This document shows, in pieces, positions 17,378-26,758 of a DNA stretch of 64,000 bases. The stretch is from Clostridium sp. 26_21 (GTDB taxonomy: Bacteria; Bacillota; Clostridia; TANB77; CAG-508). The DNA lies in assembly GCA_001915995.1 (NCBI GenBank), contig MNRO01000017.1, positions 85,901-149,900 on the forward strand, given 5' to 3'. Within the stretch, counting starts at the first letter, position 1, and the number at the start of each line of letters is the position of its first letter. The notes beneath the pieces were generated by a model. The model was not told the origin of the DNA. It saw only the letters and a list, made by a program, of their open reading frames with translations, and searched no databases. Both the position numbers and the translations under genes were made by a program.

Positions 17378-18739
17378 ATGCAAAGCGAAAATGAAGAACT
17401 TTTTAGACAAGCAAAAGAACTTATCAAAGCAGAATTATCCTCAATTGCATATGATACATGGATTTCACCTTTAAAAATCTTATCAATAGATGATGATAAA
17501 ATTACAATCAGAGCTAATACTGATTATAATGCTGATTTTTTAGGAAAAAGATTCGGAGATTTAATTATAAACACTTTCAAATACTTAACAAACAAAGAAA
17601 GGGCATTGACAATTATCTACAATGATGAAAAAACAAATAGGGAAACAATAAATGATGTTGCTACACCTTCTGATTCTGAAAAGGAATTAGAAGCTGAAAT
17701 AGAACTCTCAAATAAAGTTTTAAACCCCAAATATACATTTGATACTTTCGTCGTTGGAAATAATAATAGATTTGCACAAGCTGCAGCTTTAGCTGTTGCA
17801 GATAAACCTTCAGAAGCCTATAATCCATTATTTTTATATGGAGGTGTTGGATTAGGTAAAACTCATCTAATGCATGCAATAGGGAATAGAACATTAAAAA
17901 ACTTTAGAAATTTTAAAATTTTATATGTAACTTCTGAAAAATTCACAAATCAAATGATTAATGCTATAAAAGACAATAAGATGGAAGTATTTAGAAATCA
18001 ATATAGAAAAATCGATGTATTACTTATTGACGATATTCAATTCATTGCTGGAAAAAAGCAAGTTCAAGAAGAATTTTTCCATACATTTAATGAACTGTAT
18101 GAAGAAAAAAAGCAAATTATTATTTCAAGTGATCGTCCACCAAAAGAAATTCAATTACTTGAAGATAGGTTAAAATCAAGGTTTGAATGGGGATTACTTG
18201 CAGACATATCTTGTCCAGATTATGAAACAAGATTAGCTATTTTAAGGAAAAAAGCACAAGATGAAAAAATTGCAGTAGATGATAGTATTTTAGCAAATAT
18301 TGCAACAAAAATTGAATCAAATATTAGAGAATTAGAAGGTGTTTTCAATAAAATGATAGCAAGAGCTTCATTAATGCACAGTCCTATAACAATAGAATTA
18401 GCAGAAAATACCATTAATGAATTTAAAGCTGAAAGTGAAAAAGTACTATCTTCTGATTATGTAAAAGAAATAGTATCTAAATACTTTAGTGTAGACAAAA
18501 ATGATTTATCTAGCAATAAACGTTCAAATGAAATAGCTTTTCCAAGACAAATTGCAATGTATTTATGTAGAGATGTAGCAAATATGTCTTATCCTAAGAT
18601 AGGAGAAGACTTTGGAAATAGAGATCATTCAACAGTAATGCATGCATGTAAGAAGATTGAAAATGAAATAAAGGAGAAAAATAACACAAGATTAATTGTG
18701 GAAAGTGTGAAAAACATAATTATAAATGGAGAACAATAG
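17378..18739 (+). CDS. dnaA: Replication initiator DnaA
   Basis: A 453-residue initiator with domain I (1-80, TWISPLKILSI), a linker, the AAA+ domain with Walker A GGVGLGKT (about 155-162), Walker B VLLIDDIQF and sensor motifs, and the C-terminal DNA-binding domain with the signature GNRDHSTVMHACKKIE. It unwinds oriC as an ATP filament. I prefer ATG 17378 (AAAGGG 10 nt upstream); a TTG at 17372, two codons earlier, is an alternative. It is flanked on both sides by DnaA boxes. Confidence 0.97.
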   Translation: MQSENEELFRQAKELIKAELSSIAYDTWISPLKILSIDDDKITIRANTDYNADFLGKRFGDLIINTFKYLTNKERALTIIYNDEKTNRETINDVATPSDSEKELEAEIELSNKVLNPKYTFDTFVVGNNNRFAQAAALAVADKPSEAYNPLFLYGGVGLGKTHLMHAIGNRTLKNFRNFKILYVTSEKFTNQMINAIKDNKMEVFRNQYRKIDVLLIDDIQFIAGKKQVQEEFFHTFNELYEEKKQIIISSDRPPKEIQLLEDRLKSRFEWGLLADISCPDYETRLAILRKKAQDEKIAVDDSILANIATKIESNIRELEGVFNKMIARASLMHSPITIELAENTINEFKAESEKVLSSDYVKEIVSKYFSVDKNDLSSNKRSNEIAFPRQIAMYLCRDVANMSYPKIGEDFGNRDHSTVMHACKKIENEIKEKNNTRLIVESVKNIIINGEQ

Positions 18740-18838
18740 AAAAATAAATAGATTGATGTCGATTTTTGAAAATATGTTCTCCAAATCGTTTGTTTGGTTA
18801 CAAAAAAGTTATCTCTACTTAGGGAACAGCTTGATTGG

Positions 18839-19065
18839 TTATCCACAAGTAAATGTGGATTGAGTGTTAATAAACTGTTAATAACTCAATTATCCACATT
18901 TTAAAAAATTTGTTGTGGACAAAAATCAAAGTTATCCACTAAGTTATACACATGAAAAAAGCCTACGGATTACAAGTTTCCACATAGTTTTCCACATTAT
19001 CCACAGGACCTAATACTACTACTACTAATTATATTTATATTATTATTATAATTAATATAAATCGA
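18839..19065. other. oriC unwinding region with DnaA boxes and DnaA-trio
   Basis: Between dnaA and dnaN lie exact or one-mismatch DnaA boxes at 18839-18847, 18890-18898, 18932-18940 (ends ACT), 18944-18952 (TTATACACA) and 18997-19005. The last is followed by a short G/C spacer GGACC (19006-19010) and then TAA-TACTACTACTACTAAT (19011-19029), whose complement is a repeated 3'-GAT-5' trinucleotide, the DnaA-trio. A tract of nearly pure A/T follows to 19062. This is the layout of the Bacillus basal unwinding system, so strand opening should occur at about 19011-19062. Confidence 0.9.
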
Positions 19066-19093
19066 CAAGTTTTTTGAAAGAAAGGTGTTAAAA

Positions 19094-20209
19094 ATGAAAA
19101 TTGTTTGTTATAAGGATACACTCCTTAAAGCATTAAATTCCGTAATAAAAGGAGTAGCTTCAAAAACTACAAATCCTATATTAGAAGGAATACTTATACA
19201 AACTAATGAAAATCAAGTAAAATTAACTACATATGATATGGAATTAGGAATTGAATATATTATAGATAGTGATGTTAAAGAACAAGGAAGTACAGTTGTT
19301 AATGCTATAATGTTTAGTGAAATTATAAGAAAATTACCAGATTCAGAAATTTATATTACATTAAATTCTAATAATTTGTTAGAAATAGAATGTGAAGGAG
19401 CATTATATAAACTTACAACAATGAATCCTGACGAATTTCCAGAATTACCAAAAATAGAAATAGAAAATTCAATTGATTTAGAACAGAATATGTTAAAAAA
19501 TATGATAAGAAAAACAATATTTGCTGTTAGTACAGAAGAAAACAGACCTATATTCACAGGTTGTTTATTCGAAGTGGAAAACAATAAGTTAAATGTTGTT
19601 GCTGTAGATGGTTTTAGACTAGCATTGAGAAGTATTTATTTACCAGTAAAAGTAAATGATTTTAAAGCTGTTATCCCAGGAAAAACATTAAATGAAATAA
19701 ATAAAATATTATTAGATTCATTTGATCATGTAAAAATAGGAATTGCTAAAAATCAAGCATTATTTGAAATGGAAAATTGTAAAGTTGTTACAAGAACATT
19801 AGATGGAGAATTTTTAAATTATAAATCAGTTATACCAAGTAATTGGGAAACAAGGATTAGAGTAAATAAGAATAGTTTACAAGATAGTTTTGAAAGAATT
19901 AGTTTAATATCAGCTTCATCTATAGAAAAAGAAAAAAAATATCCTGTAAAAGTTTCTGTTGATATTGGAAAAATAACAATATCTTGTACAAACCAAACAG
20001 GTGAAGCTAAAGAAGAAATATATATTTCAACAGAAGGAAAAAATATTGAAGCAGGATTTAATCCTAAATATTTCTTAGACAGCTTAAAAGCAATAGATGA
20101 CGAAGAAGTTTTTGTTGAATTTGGAACAAGCATTTCACCATGTTTAATAAAATCAGTAGAAAATAGTGAATATGTTTACATGATTTTACCAATAAGATTA
20201 AAAGAATAA
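19094..20209 (+). CDS. dnaN: DNA polymerase III sliding clamp (beta)
   Basis: A 371-residue beta clamp of three repeated domains; NRPIFTGCLFEVENNKLNVVAVDGFRLALR is split here as the domain-2 block near residues 155-184, and the protein ends with VYMILPIRLKE, the typical M-P-x-R-L tail. It tethers the replicative polymerase. The start is the ATG at 19094 with AAAGGTG 6 nt upstream; the in-frame GTG at 19085 overlaps that site. A terminator follows, so recF is not simply co-transcribed. Confidence 0.97.
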   Translation: MKIVCYKDTLLKALNSVIKGVASKTTNPILEGILIQTNENQVKLTTYDMELGIEYIIDSDVKEQGSTVVNAIMFSEIIRKLPDSEIYITLNSNNLLEIECEGALYKLTTMNPDEFPELPKIEIENSIDLEQNMLKNMIRKTIFAVSTEENRPIFTGCLFEVENNKLNVVAVDGFRLALRSIYLPVKVNDFKAVIPGKTLNEINKILLDSFDHVKIGIAKNQALFEMENCKVVTRTLDGEFLNYKSVIPSNWETRIRVNKNSLQDSFERISLISASSIEKEKKYPVKVSVDIGKITISCTNQTGEAKEEIYISTEGKNIEAGFNPKYFLDSLKAIDDEEVFVEFGTSISPCLIKSVENSEYVYMILPIRLKE

Positions 20210-20226
20210 TAATAAACAATAAAAAA

Positions 20227-20256
20227 TTGGTCAGATTTGCTATCTGACCATTATTC
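20227..20256 (+). terminator. Terminator after dnaN
   Basis: GGTCAGAT (20229-20236) pairs with ATCTGACC (20242-20249) around TTGCT, followed by ATTATTC. Confidence 0.6.
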
Positions 20257-20275
20257 ATATAAAATGGCAAAAAAA

Positions 20276-20505
20276 CAGCACGTGAGAATCAAAAATAAGA
20301 CGTTTTAATTTTTTTATGATATAGTTTTATAGGTGAAAATATCAAAAAATTTTTAAAATTAAAATAAAAATTCAAAAAAAATAAAATTAATTTTATAAAA
20401 ATTCATTAAAAATTGATATTTCAACGAAAAAACCATAAAAAACGACGCACGAAAATCAAAAATAAGGCTTTTTTATTTTTTGAAAATAAAGTTATAAACC
20501 TAAAA
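20276..20505. repeat. Two diverged direct repeats in the dnaN-recF gap
   Basis: The 20257-20588 gap has no gene. It holds two related segments of about 50-60 bp: 20278-20330 and 20446-20500. Both carry GCACG followed by AATCAAAAATAAG, a G/C-containing pair and a long T run (T5-T7), then GTT(T)TATA. The spacing is about 165 bp. The yaaA/S4-domain gene usually found between dnaN and recF in Firmicutes is absent here. The repeats could be failed terminators or regulatory duplicates; no function is evident. Confidence 0.5.
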
Positions 20506-20588
20506 AAAAATAAAATAATAAAAAATATAAAAAAAATAAAATAAAAATAGTAAAAAAAATAAATAATTATACACAAATGGAGAATAAA

Positions 20589-21665
20589 ATGTGGATAAAT
20601 GAGATTAAATTAAGCAATTTTAGAAATTATAATTATCAAGAAATTAAATTACACGAAAATATAAATGTATTTTATGGAGAAAATGCACAAGGAAAAACCA
20701 ATATTATTGAGTCAATATTTTTAAGTAGTATTGGAAAGTCTTTTAGAACAAATAATGAAAAAGAATTAATAAGATTTGGAGAAGAAAAAGCAGTATCTGA
20801 AATATATTTTCAAAAAAGTGATAGAGATGGAAAAATAAAAATTGAAATTAATGATAAAAAAAACATATATTTAAATGGAATTAAATTAAAAAAGCTTAGT
20901 GAACTTTTAGGAAATATAAATATAGTAATATTTACACCAGATGATATAAATATTTTAAAAGGTGGACCTCAAAATAGAAGGAAATTTTTGGATATTATGA
21001 TTAGTCAATTAAGGCCAAACTATATGCATTTACTTACTTTATATAAGCAAACACTTGAGCAAAGAAATAATTATTTAAAACAAATAAAATTTGAGAATAA
21101 ACCAGAAAATATGTTAGATATTTGGGATGAAAAATTAGTAGACTATGGAATAAAAATATATGAATATAGAAATGAATTTATTGAAAAAATTCAAAAAAAA
21201 ATAAAAAATATTCATTTTAATATTACACAGGAAAAAGAAAATATAGAAATTAAATATTTTTCTGATGCAAGTACTAGACAAAATTTCATAAATGAGTTAA
21301 AATCAAAAAGAAAGTTAGATATTATTAAAGGATTTACTACAAAAGGAGTACATCATGATGATTTTTTAATATATTTAAATGATAAACAAGTAAATATATA
21401 TGGTTCACAAGGCCAACATAGAACAGCAATGTTATCTTTAAAGTTATCTGAATTACAAGTAATTTATGATGATATTGGAGAATATCCAATATTATTATTA
21501 GATGACTTTATGTCTGAATTAGATGAAAAAAGAAGAAAAAACTTTTTAGAAAATATAAAAAATATTCAAGTTATAATAACATGCACTGATAAAATAGTAC
21601 TTGAAAATTTAAATTATTTTTTATATAATGTTGTTGATGGGAAAATAATAGAAAAAGAAAAGTAA
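20589..21665 (+). CDS. recF: DNA replication/repair protein RecF
   Basis: A 358-residue ABC-type ATPase that loads RecA at gaps. Walker A GENAQGKT (about 30-37), the signature SQGQHRTAMLSLKLSE and Walker B ILLLDDFMSELD are intact. The ATG at 20589 (MWINEIKLSNFRNY) lies 6 nt after GGAG, a better start than the ATG 12 nt upstream, which overlaps the ribosome site. It precedes gyrB by 66 nt in the classical dnaN-recF-gyrB order. Confidence 0.95.
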   Translation: MWINEIKLSNFRNYNYQEIKLHENINVFYGENAQGKTNIIESIFLSSIGKSFRTNNEKELIRFGEEKAVSEIYFQKSDRDGKIKIEINDKKNIYLNGIKLKKLSELLGNINIVIFTPDDINILKGGPQNRRKFLDIMISQLRPNYMHLLTLYKQTLEQRNNYLKQIKFENKPENMLDIWDEKLVDYGIKIYEYRNEFIEKIQKKIKNIHFNITQEKENIEIKYFSDASTRQNFINELKSKRKLDIIKGFTTKGVHHDDFLIYLNDKQVNIYGSQGQHRTAMLSLKLSELQVIYDDIGEYPILLLDDFMSELDEKRRKNFLENIKNIQVIITCTDKIVLENLNYFLYNVVDGKIIEKEK

Positions 21666-21731
21666 AAATATACTTGAAAATTTTTACAATTTTAATAATA
21701 TAGAACTAACAAAAAGAAAGGAATGGAGATA

Positions 21732-23663
21732 ATGGAAAAATACGAACACAAGTATGGGGCAGAACAGATTCAAGTATTGGAAGGATTAGAAGCAGTAAGA
21801 AAAAGACCTGGTATGTATATTGGTAGTACATCTGTTAGAGGCTTACATCATATGGTTTATGAAATTGTTGATAACTGTGTTGATGAAGCATTGGCTGGAT
21901 ATTGTACTGAAATTAATATTGTAATAGAACCAGGAAATATAATGAGTGTAGAGGATAATGGTAGAGGAATACCAGTAGAAATACATCCAAAAACACATAT
22001 ATCTACTGCAGAAACTGTTTATACAGTTTTACATGCTGGTGGAAAATTTGGTGGAGATAGTGGTTATAAAGTTTCTGGTGGATTACATGGTGTTGGTGCA
22101 TCTGTTGTAAACGCATTATCAAATTGGGTTGAGGTTACAATTCAAAGAGATGGTGGACTTTATCAAATGTCATTTGAAAAAGGAAAAACAGTAAAAAAAC
22201 TTGAAAAAATTGGAAGTTCTAAAAAGACTGGAACAAAAGTTAGATTTCTTGCTGATGATACAATTTTCGAAACTCAGGAATTTGATTATGATGTATTAGA
22301 AACAAGATTTAGAGAAATGGCTTTTTTAACCAAAGGATTAAAAATAACATTTGAAGATAAAAGAAATCCAGAAAAGCAAAAAAAAGTTGAATTCTGTTTT
22401 GAAGGTGGATTAAAATCATTTGTTGAATTTTTAAATAAAAACAAAGAATGTTTACACAAAGATCCAATTTATATTGAAAAAGATGGAGAAGTTCCTGTTG
22501 AAATTGCAATGCAATATACAACAAGTTATTCTGAAAATATTTATACTTTTGTAAATAATATAAATACAATTGAAGGTGGAACACATCTTGAAGGATTTAA
22601 AAGAGCATTAACGAAAGTATTTAATGATTATGCAAGATCACATAATTTATTAAAAGATAAAGATGCAAATTTACAAGGTGAAGATATAAGAGAAGGAATA
22701 ACTGCTGTTGTTTCTGTAAAAGTAAAAGAACCACAATTTGAAGGACAAACAAAAACAAAACTAGGAAATAGCGAAGTTACAGGAATTGTTCAATCAATGG
22801 TAAATGAAGCGTTAGCAACATTTTTAGAAGAAAATCCAAATGTTGCAAAAGCAATATTAGAAAAATGTGTTAGTGCAGCAAGAGCTAGGGAAGCAGCAAG
22901 AAAAGCTAGAGAATTAGTTCGTAGAAAAAGTGCCCTTGAAACAACAACACTTCCTGGAAAGTTAGCTGATTGTAGTAGTAAAAATGCAGAAGAGTGTGAA
23001 GTTTACATAGTAGAGGGAGATTCTGCTGGAGGAAGTGCAAAACAAGGAAGAGATAGAAAATTTCAAGCAATATTACCATTGTGGGGAAAAATGTTAAATG
23101 TTGAAAAAGCAAGAGCTGACAAAATATACGGAAATGATAAATTAAATCCAGTAATAGTTGCAGTAGGAGCAGGTATTGGAAAAGATTTTGATATCACAAA
23201 AATAAGATATGGAAAAGTTATAATAATGGCAGATGCCGATGTTGATGGTGCACATATCAGAACATTAATGTTAACATTTTTCTTTAGATATATGAGACCA
23301 CTTATTGAAAATGGAAATGTTTATCTTGCTCAACCACCACTATATAAATTAGCCAAAAAGGGTATGGAAGATATTTATTGTTATACTGATGAAGGTCTTG
23401 ATAAAGCATTTGCAGAATTAGAAGCAAAAGGAATTGCAAGAGAAAGTTTATCTTTACAAAGATATAAAGGTTTAGGGGAAATGAACCCTGAACAATTATG
23501 GGAAACAACAATGAACCCAGAAAAAAGAACATTAATTCAAGTAACAATGGATGATGCAATAAAAGCAGATGAAACATTTACTCTTTTAATGGGAGATGAA
23601 GTTGAACCAAGAAGAGACTTCATTGCACAAAATGCAAAATATGTAAAAAATCTTGATATATAA
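21732..23663 (+). CDS. gyrB: DNA gyrase subunit B
   Basis: A 643-residue ATPase subunit of gyrase. ATP-binding GHKL motifs (VDEALAG, EDNGRGIPVEIH, GGLHGVGASVVNALS), the transducer, and the TOPRIM motifs EGDSAGG and DADVDGAHIR are all present, ending NAKYVKNLDI. The start is the ATG at 21732, 9 nt after AAGGA; the ATG at 21723 abuts the ribosome site. Unusually, gyrA does not follow directly: a repeat region, a T4SS operon and a regulator pair (about 4.7 kb) lie between. Confidence 0.97.
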   Translation: MEKYEHKYGAEQIQVLEGLEAVRKRPGMYIGSTSVRGLHHMVYEIVDNCVDEALAGYCTEINIVIEPGNIMSVEDNGRGIPVEIHPKTHISTAETVYTVLHAGGKFGGDSGYKVSGGLHGVGASVVNALSNWVEVTIQRDGGLYQMSFEKGKTVKKLEKIGSSKKTGTKVRFLADDTIFETQEFDYDVLETRFREMAFLTKGLKITFEDKRNPEKQKKVEFCFEGGLKSFVEFLNKNKECLHKDPIYIEKDGEVPVEIAMQYTTSYSENIYTFVNNINTIEGGTHLEGFKRALTKVFNDYARSHNLLKDKDANLQGEDIREGITAVVSVKVKEPQFEGQTKTKLGNSEVTGIVQSMVNEALATFLEENPNVAKAILEKCVSAARAREAARKARELVRRKSALETTTLPGKLADCSSKNAEECEVYIVEGDSAGGSAKQGRDRKFQAILPLWGKMLNVEKARADKIYGNDKLNPVIVAVGAGIGKDFDITKIRYGKVIIMADADVDGAHIRTLMLTFFFRYMRPLIENGNVYLAQPPLYKLAKKGMEDIYCYTDEGLDKAFAELEAKGIARESLSLQRYKGLGEMNPEQLWETTMNPEKRTLIQVTMDDAIKADETFTLLMGDEVEPRRDFIAQNAKYVKNLDI

Positions 23664-23691
23664 TTTGAAATGTATAGTTTTATAAAAAATT

Positions 23692-23724
23692 AATAGCTAA
23701 GAGAAACAACATCTCTTAGCTATT
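23692..23724 (+). terminator. Hairpin after gyrB
   Basis: AATAGCTAAGAGA (23692-23704) pairs perfectly with TCTCTTAGCTATT (23712-23724), a 13-bp stem. The U tract is poor (ATCTATAAAG), but the stem and position fit a terminator. Confidence 0.6.
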
Positions 23725-23739
23725 ATCTATAAAGCTAAT

Positions 23740-24160
23740 AATAATCTTAACTCAAACTAATATACATAATAATTTAATCTAATGTATATTACTATACAAA
23801 TAAACCATATACCACATATATTAATCACTTGCTCGACTATAAATACAATAGTAGAAACTATATTCATCCCTAAGGACTAATAACAATCCCATATACTGTA
23901 AGTATAATCTTAGTTCAAATATATAACATATAATTTAACCATATAACTAAAGATGAATTAATAAAAGTTTATATTATAAAAATTTAAAATTCATCATGAA
24001 AATATAGCTTACATATACATTATATATTCTTATCGCCGACATATATTAATCTACTTCAATAAACTAATATATATCTTTGCTCGAATAACAATAAACTAAT
24101 TTATAATCTATTATTACTCTTCACTCAACTAATATTAACCTTATACACATATTATGTTCA
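23740..24160. repeat. Degenerate non-coding repeat region between gyrB and T4SS operon
   Basis: The 23725-24224 stretch has no coding frame and a distinct composition: the plus strand is G-poor and C-rich. Related motifs recur: ACATATATTAATC at 23814 and 24040 followed by CTTGCTCGA or TTTGCTCGA (23829, 24077), and AACTAATAT-like elements preceded by CTNAnnTCAA at about 23747, 24052, 24060 and 24118. They look like diverged copies of one element about 60-150 bp long. No inverted termini or transposase are seen. Confidence 0.45.
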
Positions 24161-24224
24161 AAAATTTTTTTATTATACATTAAACTAAAAAAATTTTTTG
24201 TGTTGTTTTGTCGAAATGTTTTTC

Positions 24225-24252
24225 TTGACAATTAATAAAAAGATAGTATAAT
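24225..24252 (+). promoter_or_regulatory. Consensus promoter of the VirB4 operon
   Basis: Perfect TTGACA (24225-24230), 16-nt spacer and perfect TATAAT (24247-24252). The leader to the first gene is about 55-65 nt. Confidence 0.75.
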
Positions 24253-24314
24253 GAAAACATAAAATTTAATTCTTGAGTTATTTAAAGTCAAAAATTTTTA
24301 TTCTATAATGTGAG

Positions 24315-24863
24315 GTGAGAAAAATTAATTCAATACAAAAATGGATTCCAATAGAAAAAATTTTAGAAAAAGGAATTATAAAATTAAAGAAAAATAAATA
24401 TATAAAAATCTTAAAAGTAAATCCAATAAATTTTAACTTAAAAACACAAATGGAAAAAGAATCGATTTTAAATTCATATAAAATATTTTTAAAAACATGT
24501 AATTTTGATATTCAAATTTTAATTCAAAGTAAAAAAGAAGATTTAACAAATCATATTGAAAAAATAAAATTAAATTCCAAAAATGAAAACAATAAATTTA
24601 TAAATAATTATTTAAATGATTATATTAATTATATAAAAGAAAAAAACAATTTAAATAAATCGGCATCTAAAAATTTTTATTTAATTATAAAAAATAAAAC
24701 AGAAAATAATGAAGAAAATATTATTCAAGAATTAAATGAAAAATATTTTAAAATAAAAGATAATTTATTAAGATGTGGAAATTTAATTTTTGAATGTGAT
24801 AAAAATGAAATAAAAAAAATATTATTTTCTTTTTTTAACACAAAAATATTTTTAGAAAAATAA
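24315..24863 (+). CDS. TraC-like T4SS protein preceding VirB4
   Basis: A protein of about 180 residues. The N-terminal pattern IQKWIPIEKILEKGIIKLK, then YIKILKVNPINF and an ILIQSKKEDL segment matches the small TraC-like domain proteins encoded directly before VirB4 ATPases in Gram-positive conjugation modules (family recalled, not searched). The nominal GTG start at 24315 lies inside the ribosome site GAGGTG; the codon at correct spacing is ATT at 24324, and the first in-frame ATG comes only about 40 codons in, inside the conserved region. It is 4 nt upstream of virB4. Lys/Asn-rich composition reflects extreme AT bias. Confidence 0.65.
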   Translation: MRKINSIQKWIPIEKILEKGIIKLKKNKYIKILKVNPINFNLKTQMEKESILNSYKIFLKTCNFDIQILIQSKKEDLTNHIEKIKLNSKNENNKFINNYLNDYINYIKEKNNLNKSASKNFYLIIKNKTENNEENIIQELNEKYFKIKDNLLRCGNLIFECDKNEIKKILFSFFNTKIFLEK

Positions 24864-24867
24864 AGAG

Positions 24868-26727
24868 GTGAAAAATATAAAAAACAAAAAAATAAATAAT
24901 AATAAAATTAAAAATAAATATTTAATAAATAATATATTTAATAAAATAAAAAAAGAAAAAAATAATAAAAAAATAAAAGAAGGTTTTTTTCAAGATAAAG
25001 ATTTTTTTTCTCCAACATATATTAATTTAAATAATCCAAAATATTTAGAAATCGATAATTATTTTTATTCAGGAATTATTATTACAAATTATTATAGAGA
25101 AAATAATGATTTAATTTTAAAGTCATTATTAGATACAAATATAAATATGAACATTTCTATTTTTTATGAAAAATGTGATACATCAAAAGTTATAAAAGAA
25201 TTAACATATAATATCGGAAATGTAGGGGCAGAGTTAAAACAATTTAATGATAATAGGCAAGACATAGATATTGCTGCATTCACTTATAATGATGCAAAAT
25301 ATATAAGAAAAGAAATTCAGATTAATAATGAAGAAATGTATTTTTTATATATTTATTTAAATTTATTTTCAGAAGATAGAAAAGAATTAAAATATAATAT
25401 TGAAAAAATTGAAGGTATTTTACAAAGCAGAGGATTACAAACAAGAAGAGCTACTTTTAGGGAAGAACAATTATTTATTTCGTGTTTACCATTACTGGAA
25501 AATAAAAAAGAAATAAAAACAGTTGCTAAAAGAAATATTTTGACTTCAGGTTTAATTAGTACATATCCTTTTATCTCATCTTCAATATTTGATGAAAATG
25601 GAATTTATATTGGTGATAATATGTACAATAATTCATTAGTGCTAATAGATAGATATGATACAAATAAATATAAAAATGCTAATATGTGTATATTTGGAAC
25701 AAGTGGAGCAGGCAAATCATTTTACACAAAATTAATTATTTTGCGTAATGTACTTCTTGGGATAGAACAATATGTAATTGACCCAGAAAGGGAATATCAA
25801 AGTTTAGCAAGGAATTTAGATAGCACAGTAATAAAACTTGGGCCAACATCTGAAAATTATATAAATGTTTTTGATATAAGAAAAGAAAGTATAGAAGAAA
25901 ATGAACACGGATACCTTGCAACAAAAATAGGAAAATTAATTGGATTTTTTAATTTAATTTTTGGAGAATTAAATGAAGAAGAAAAAGCAATATTAGAAGA
26001 AAAAATAATTCAAGTTTATAAAATAAAAAAAATTAATTTTAATGATAAATCTTTATATAATAAAAATAAAAAATTTAAATCCACGAAAGATATGCCAATA
26101 TTAGAAGATTTTTATAATATATTAAATGATGAAAAAACAAAAAAATTTAAAATAAAATTAATTCCATTTATAAAAGGATCATTAAAATTTTTTAATAATT
26201 ATACAAATATTGAATTAAATAAAAAATTAATTATTGCAGATGTTTATGAATTAGGTGAAGAAAATATGAAATTTGGAATGTATTTATTTGTTGAATTATT
26301 TTGGGATAAAATAAAAATAAATAGAAAAATAAAAAAAGCAATTTATTTAGATGAAATTTGGAGATTAATTGGAGTAACATCAAATAAAGATGTTGCAAAA
26401 TTTATTTATAAAATATTTAAAACAATTAGAAAATATGGTGGAAGTAGTGTAGCAATTACACAAGATATTTCAGATTTATTTAGTTTGGATAATGGAGCAT
26501 ACGGAAAAAGTATTTTAAATAATTCAAGTATAAAAACATTTTTTTCATTAGAAGAAGAAAATATAAAATTATTATCACAATATTCAAATATTTCAGAAAA
26601 AGAAAAAATCGAAATAAAATCTTTAAGAAGAGGAGAGTGTTTAACATTTGTTGGAGATGAACATATTTTAATAAAAATTAATGCAAGTGATTTTGAAAAA
26701 AAAATAATTGAAGAAAAAAATAATTAA
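24868..26727 (+). CDS. VirB4/TraE-type T4SS ATPase
   Basis: About 616-619 residues. The C-terminal motor has Walker A FGTSGAGKSFYTK (about 275-287), followed by QYVIDPEREY, Walker B AIYLDEIWRLI (about 490-500) and the SSVAITQDISDLF motif, all typical of VirB4/TraC/TrsE ATPases that energise pilus or channel assembly. Residues 60-230 form the VirB4 N-domain. As in the preceding gene, GTG 24868 is part of the ribosome site GAGGTG and the correctly spaced codon is ATA at 24877; no in-frame ATG occurs for about 90 codons. No frameshift is seen. Confidence 0.88.
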   Translation: MKNIKNKKINNNKIKNKYLINNIFNKIKKEKNNKKIKEGFFQDKDFFSPTYINLNNPKYLEIDNYFYSGIIITNYYRENNDLILKSLLDTNINMNISIFYEKCDTSKVIKELTYNIGNVGAELKQFNDNRQDIDIAAFTYNDAKYIRKEIQINNEEMYFLYIYLNLFSEDRKELKYNIEKIEGILQSRGLQTRRATFREEQLFISCLPLLENKKEIKTVAKRNILTSGLISTYPFISSSIFDENGIYIGDNMYNNSLVLIDRYDTNKYKNANMCIFGTSGAGKSFYTKLIILRNVLLGIEQYVIDPEREYQSLARNLDSTVIKLGPTSENYINVFDIRKESIEENEHGYLATKIGKLIGFFNLIFGELNEEEKAILEEKIIQVYKIKKINFNDKSLYNKNKKFKSTKDMPILEDFYNILNDEKTKKFKIKLIPFIKGSLKFFNNYTNIELNKKLIIADVYELGEENMKFGMYLFVELFWDKIKINRKIKKAIYLDEIWRLIGVTSNKDVAKFIYKIFKTIRKYGGSSVAITQDISDLFSLDNGAYGKSILNNSSIKTFFSLEEENIKLLSQYSNISEKEKIEIKSLRRGECLTFVGDEHILIKINASDFEKKIIEEKNN

Positions 26728-26758
26728 AATATTTTTTGATAAGAAAGGAAAAATAAAA

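Noticed and set aside
20278..20286. CACGTG near dnaN as a parS site
   Set aside because: Only the central six bases and a few flanking positions match; 8 of 16 positions agree.
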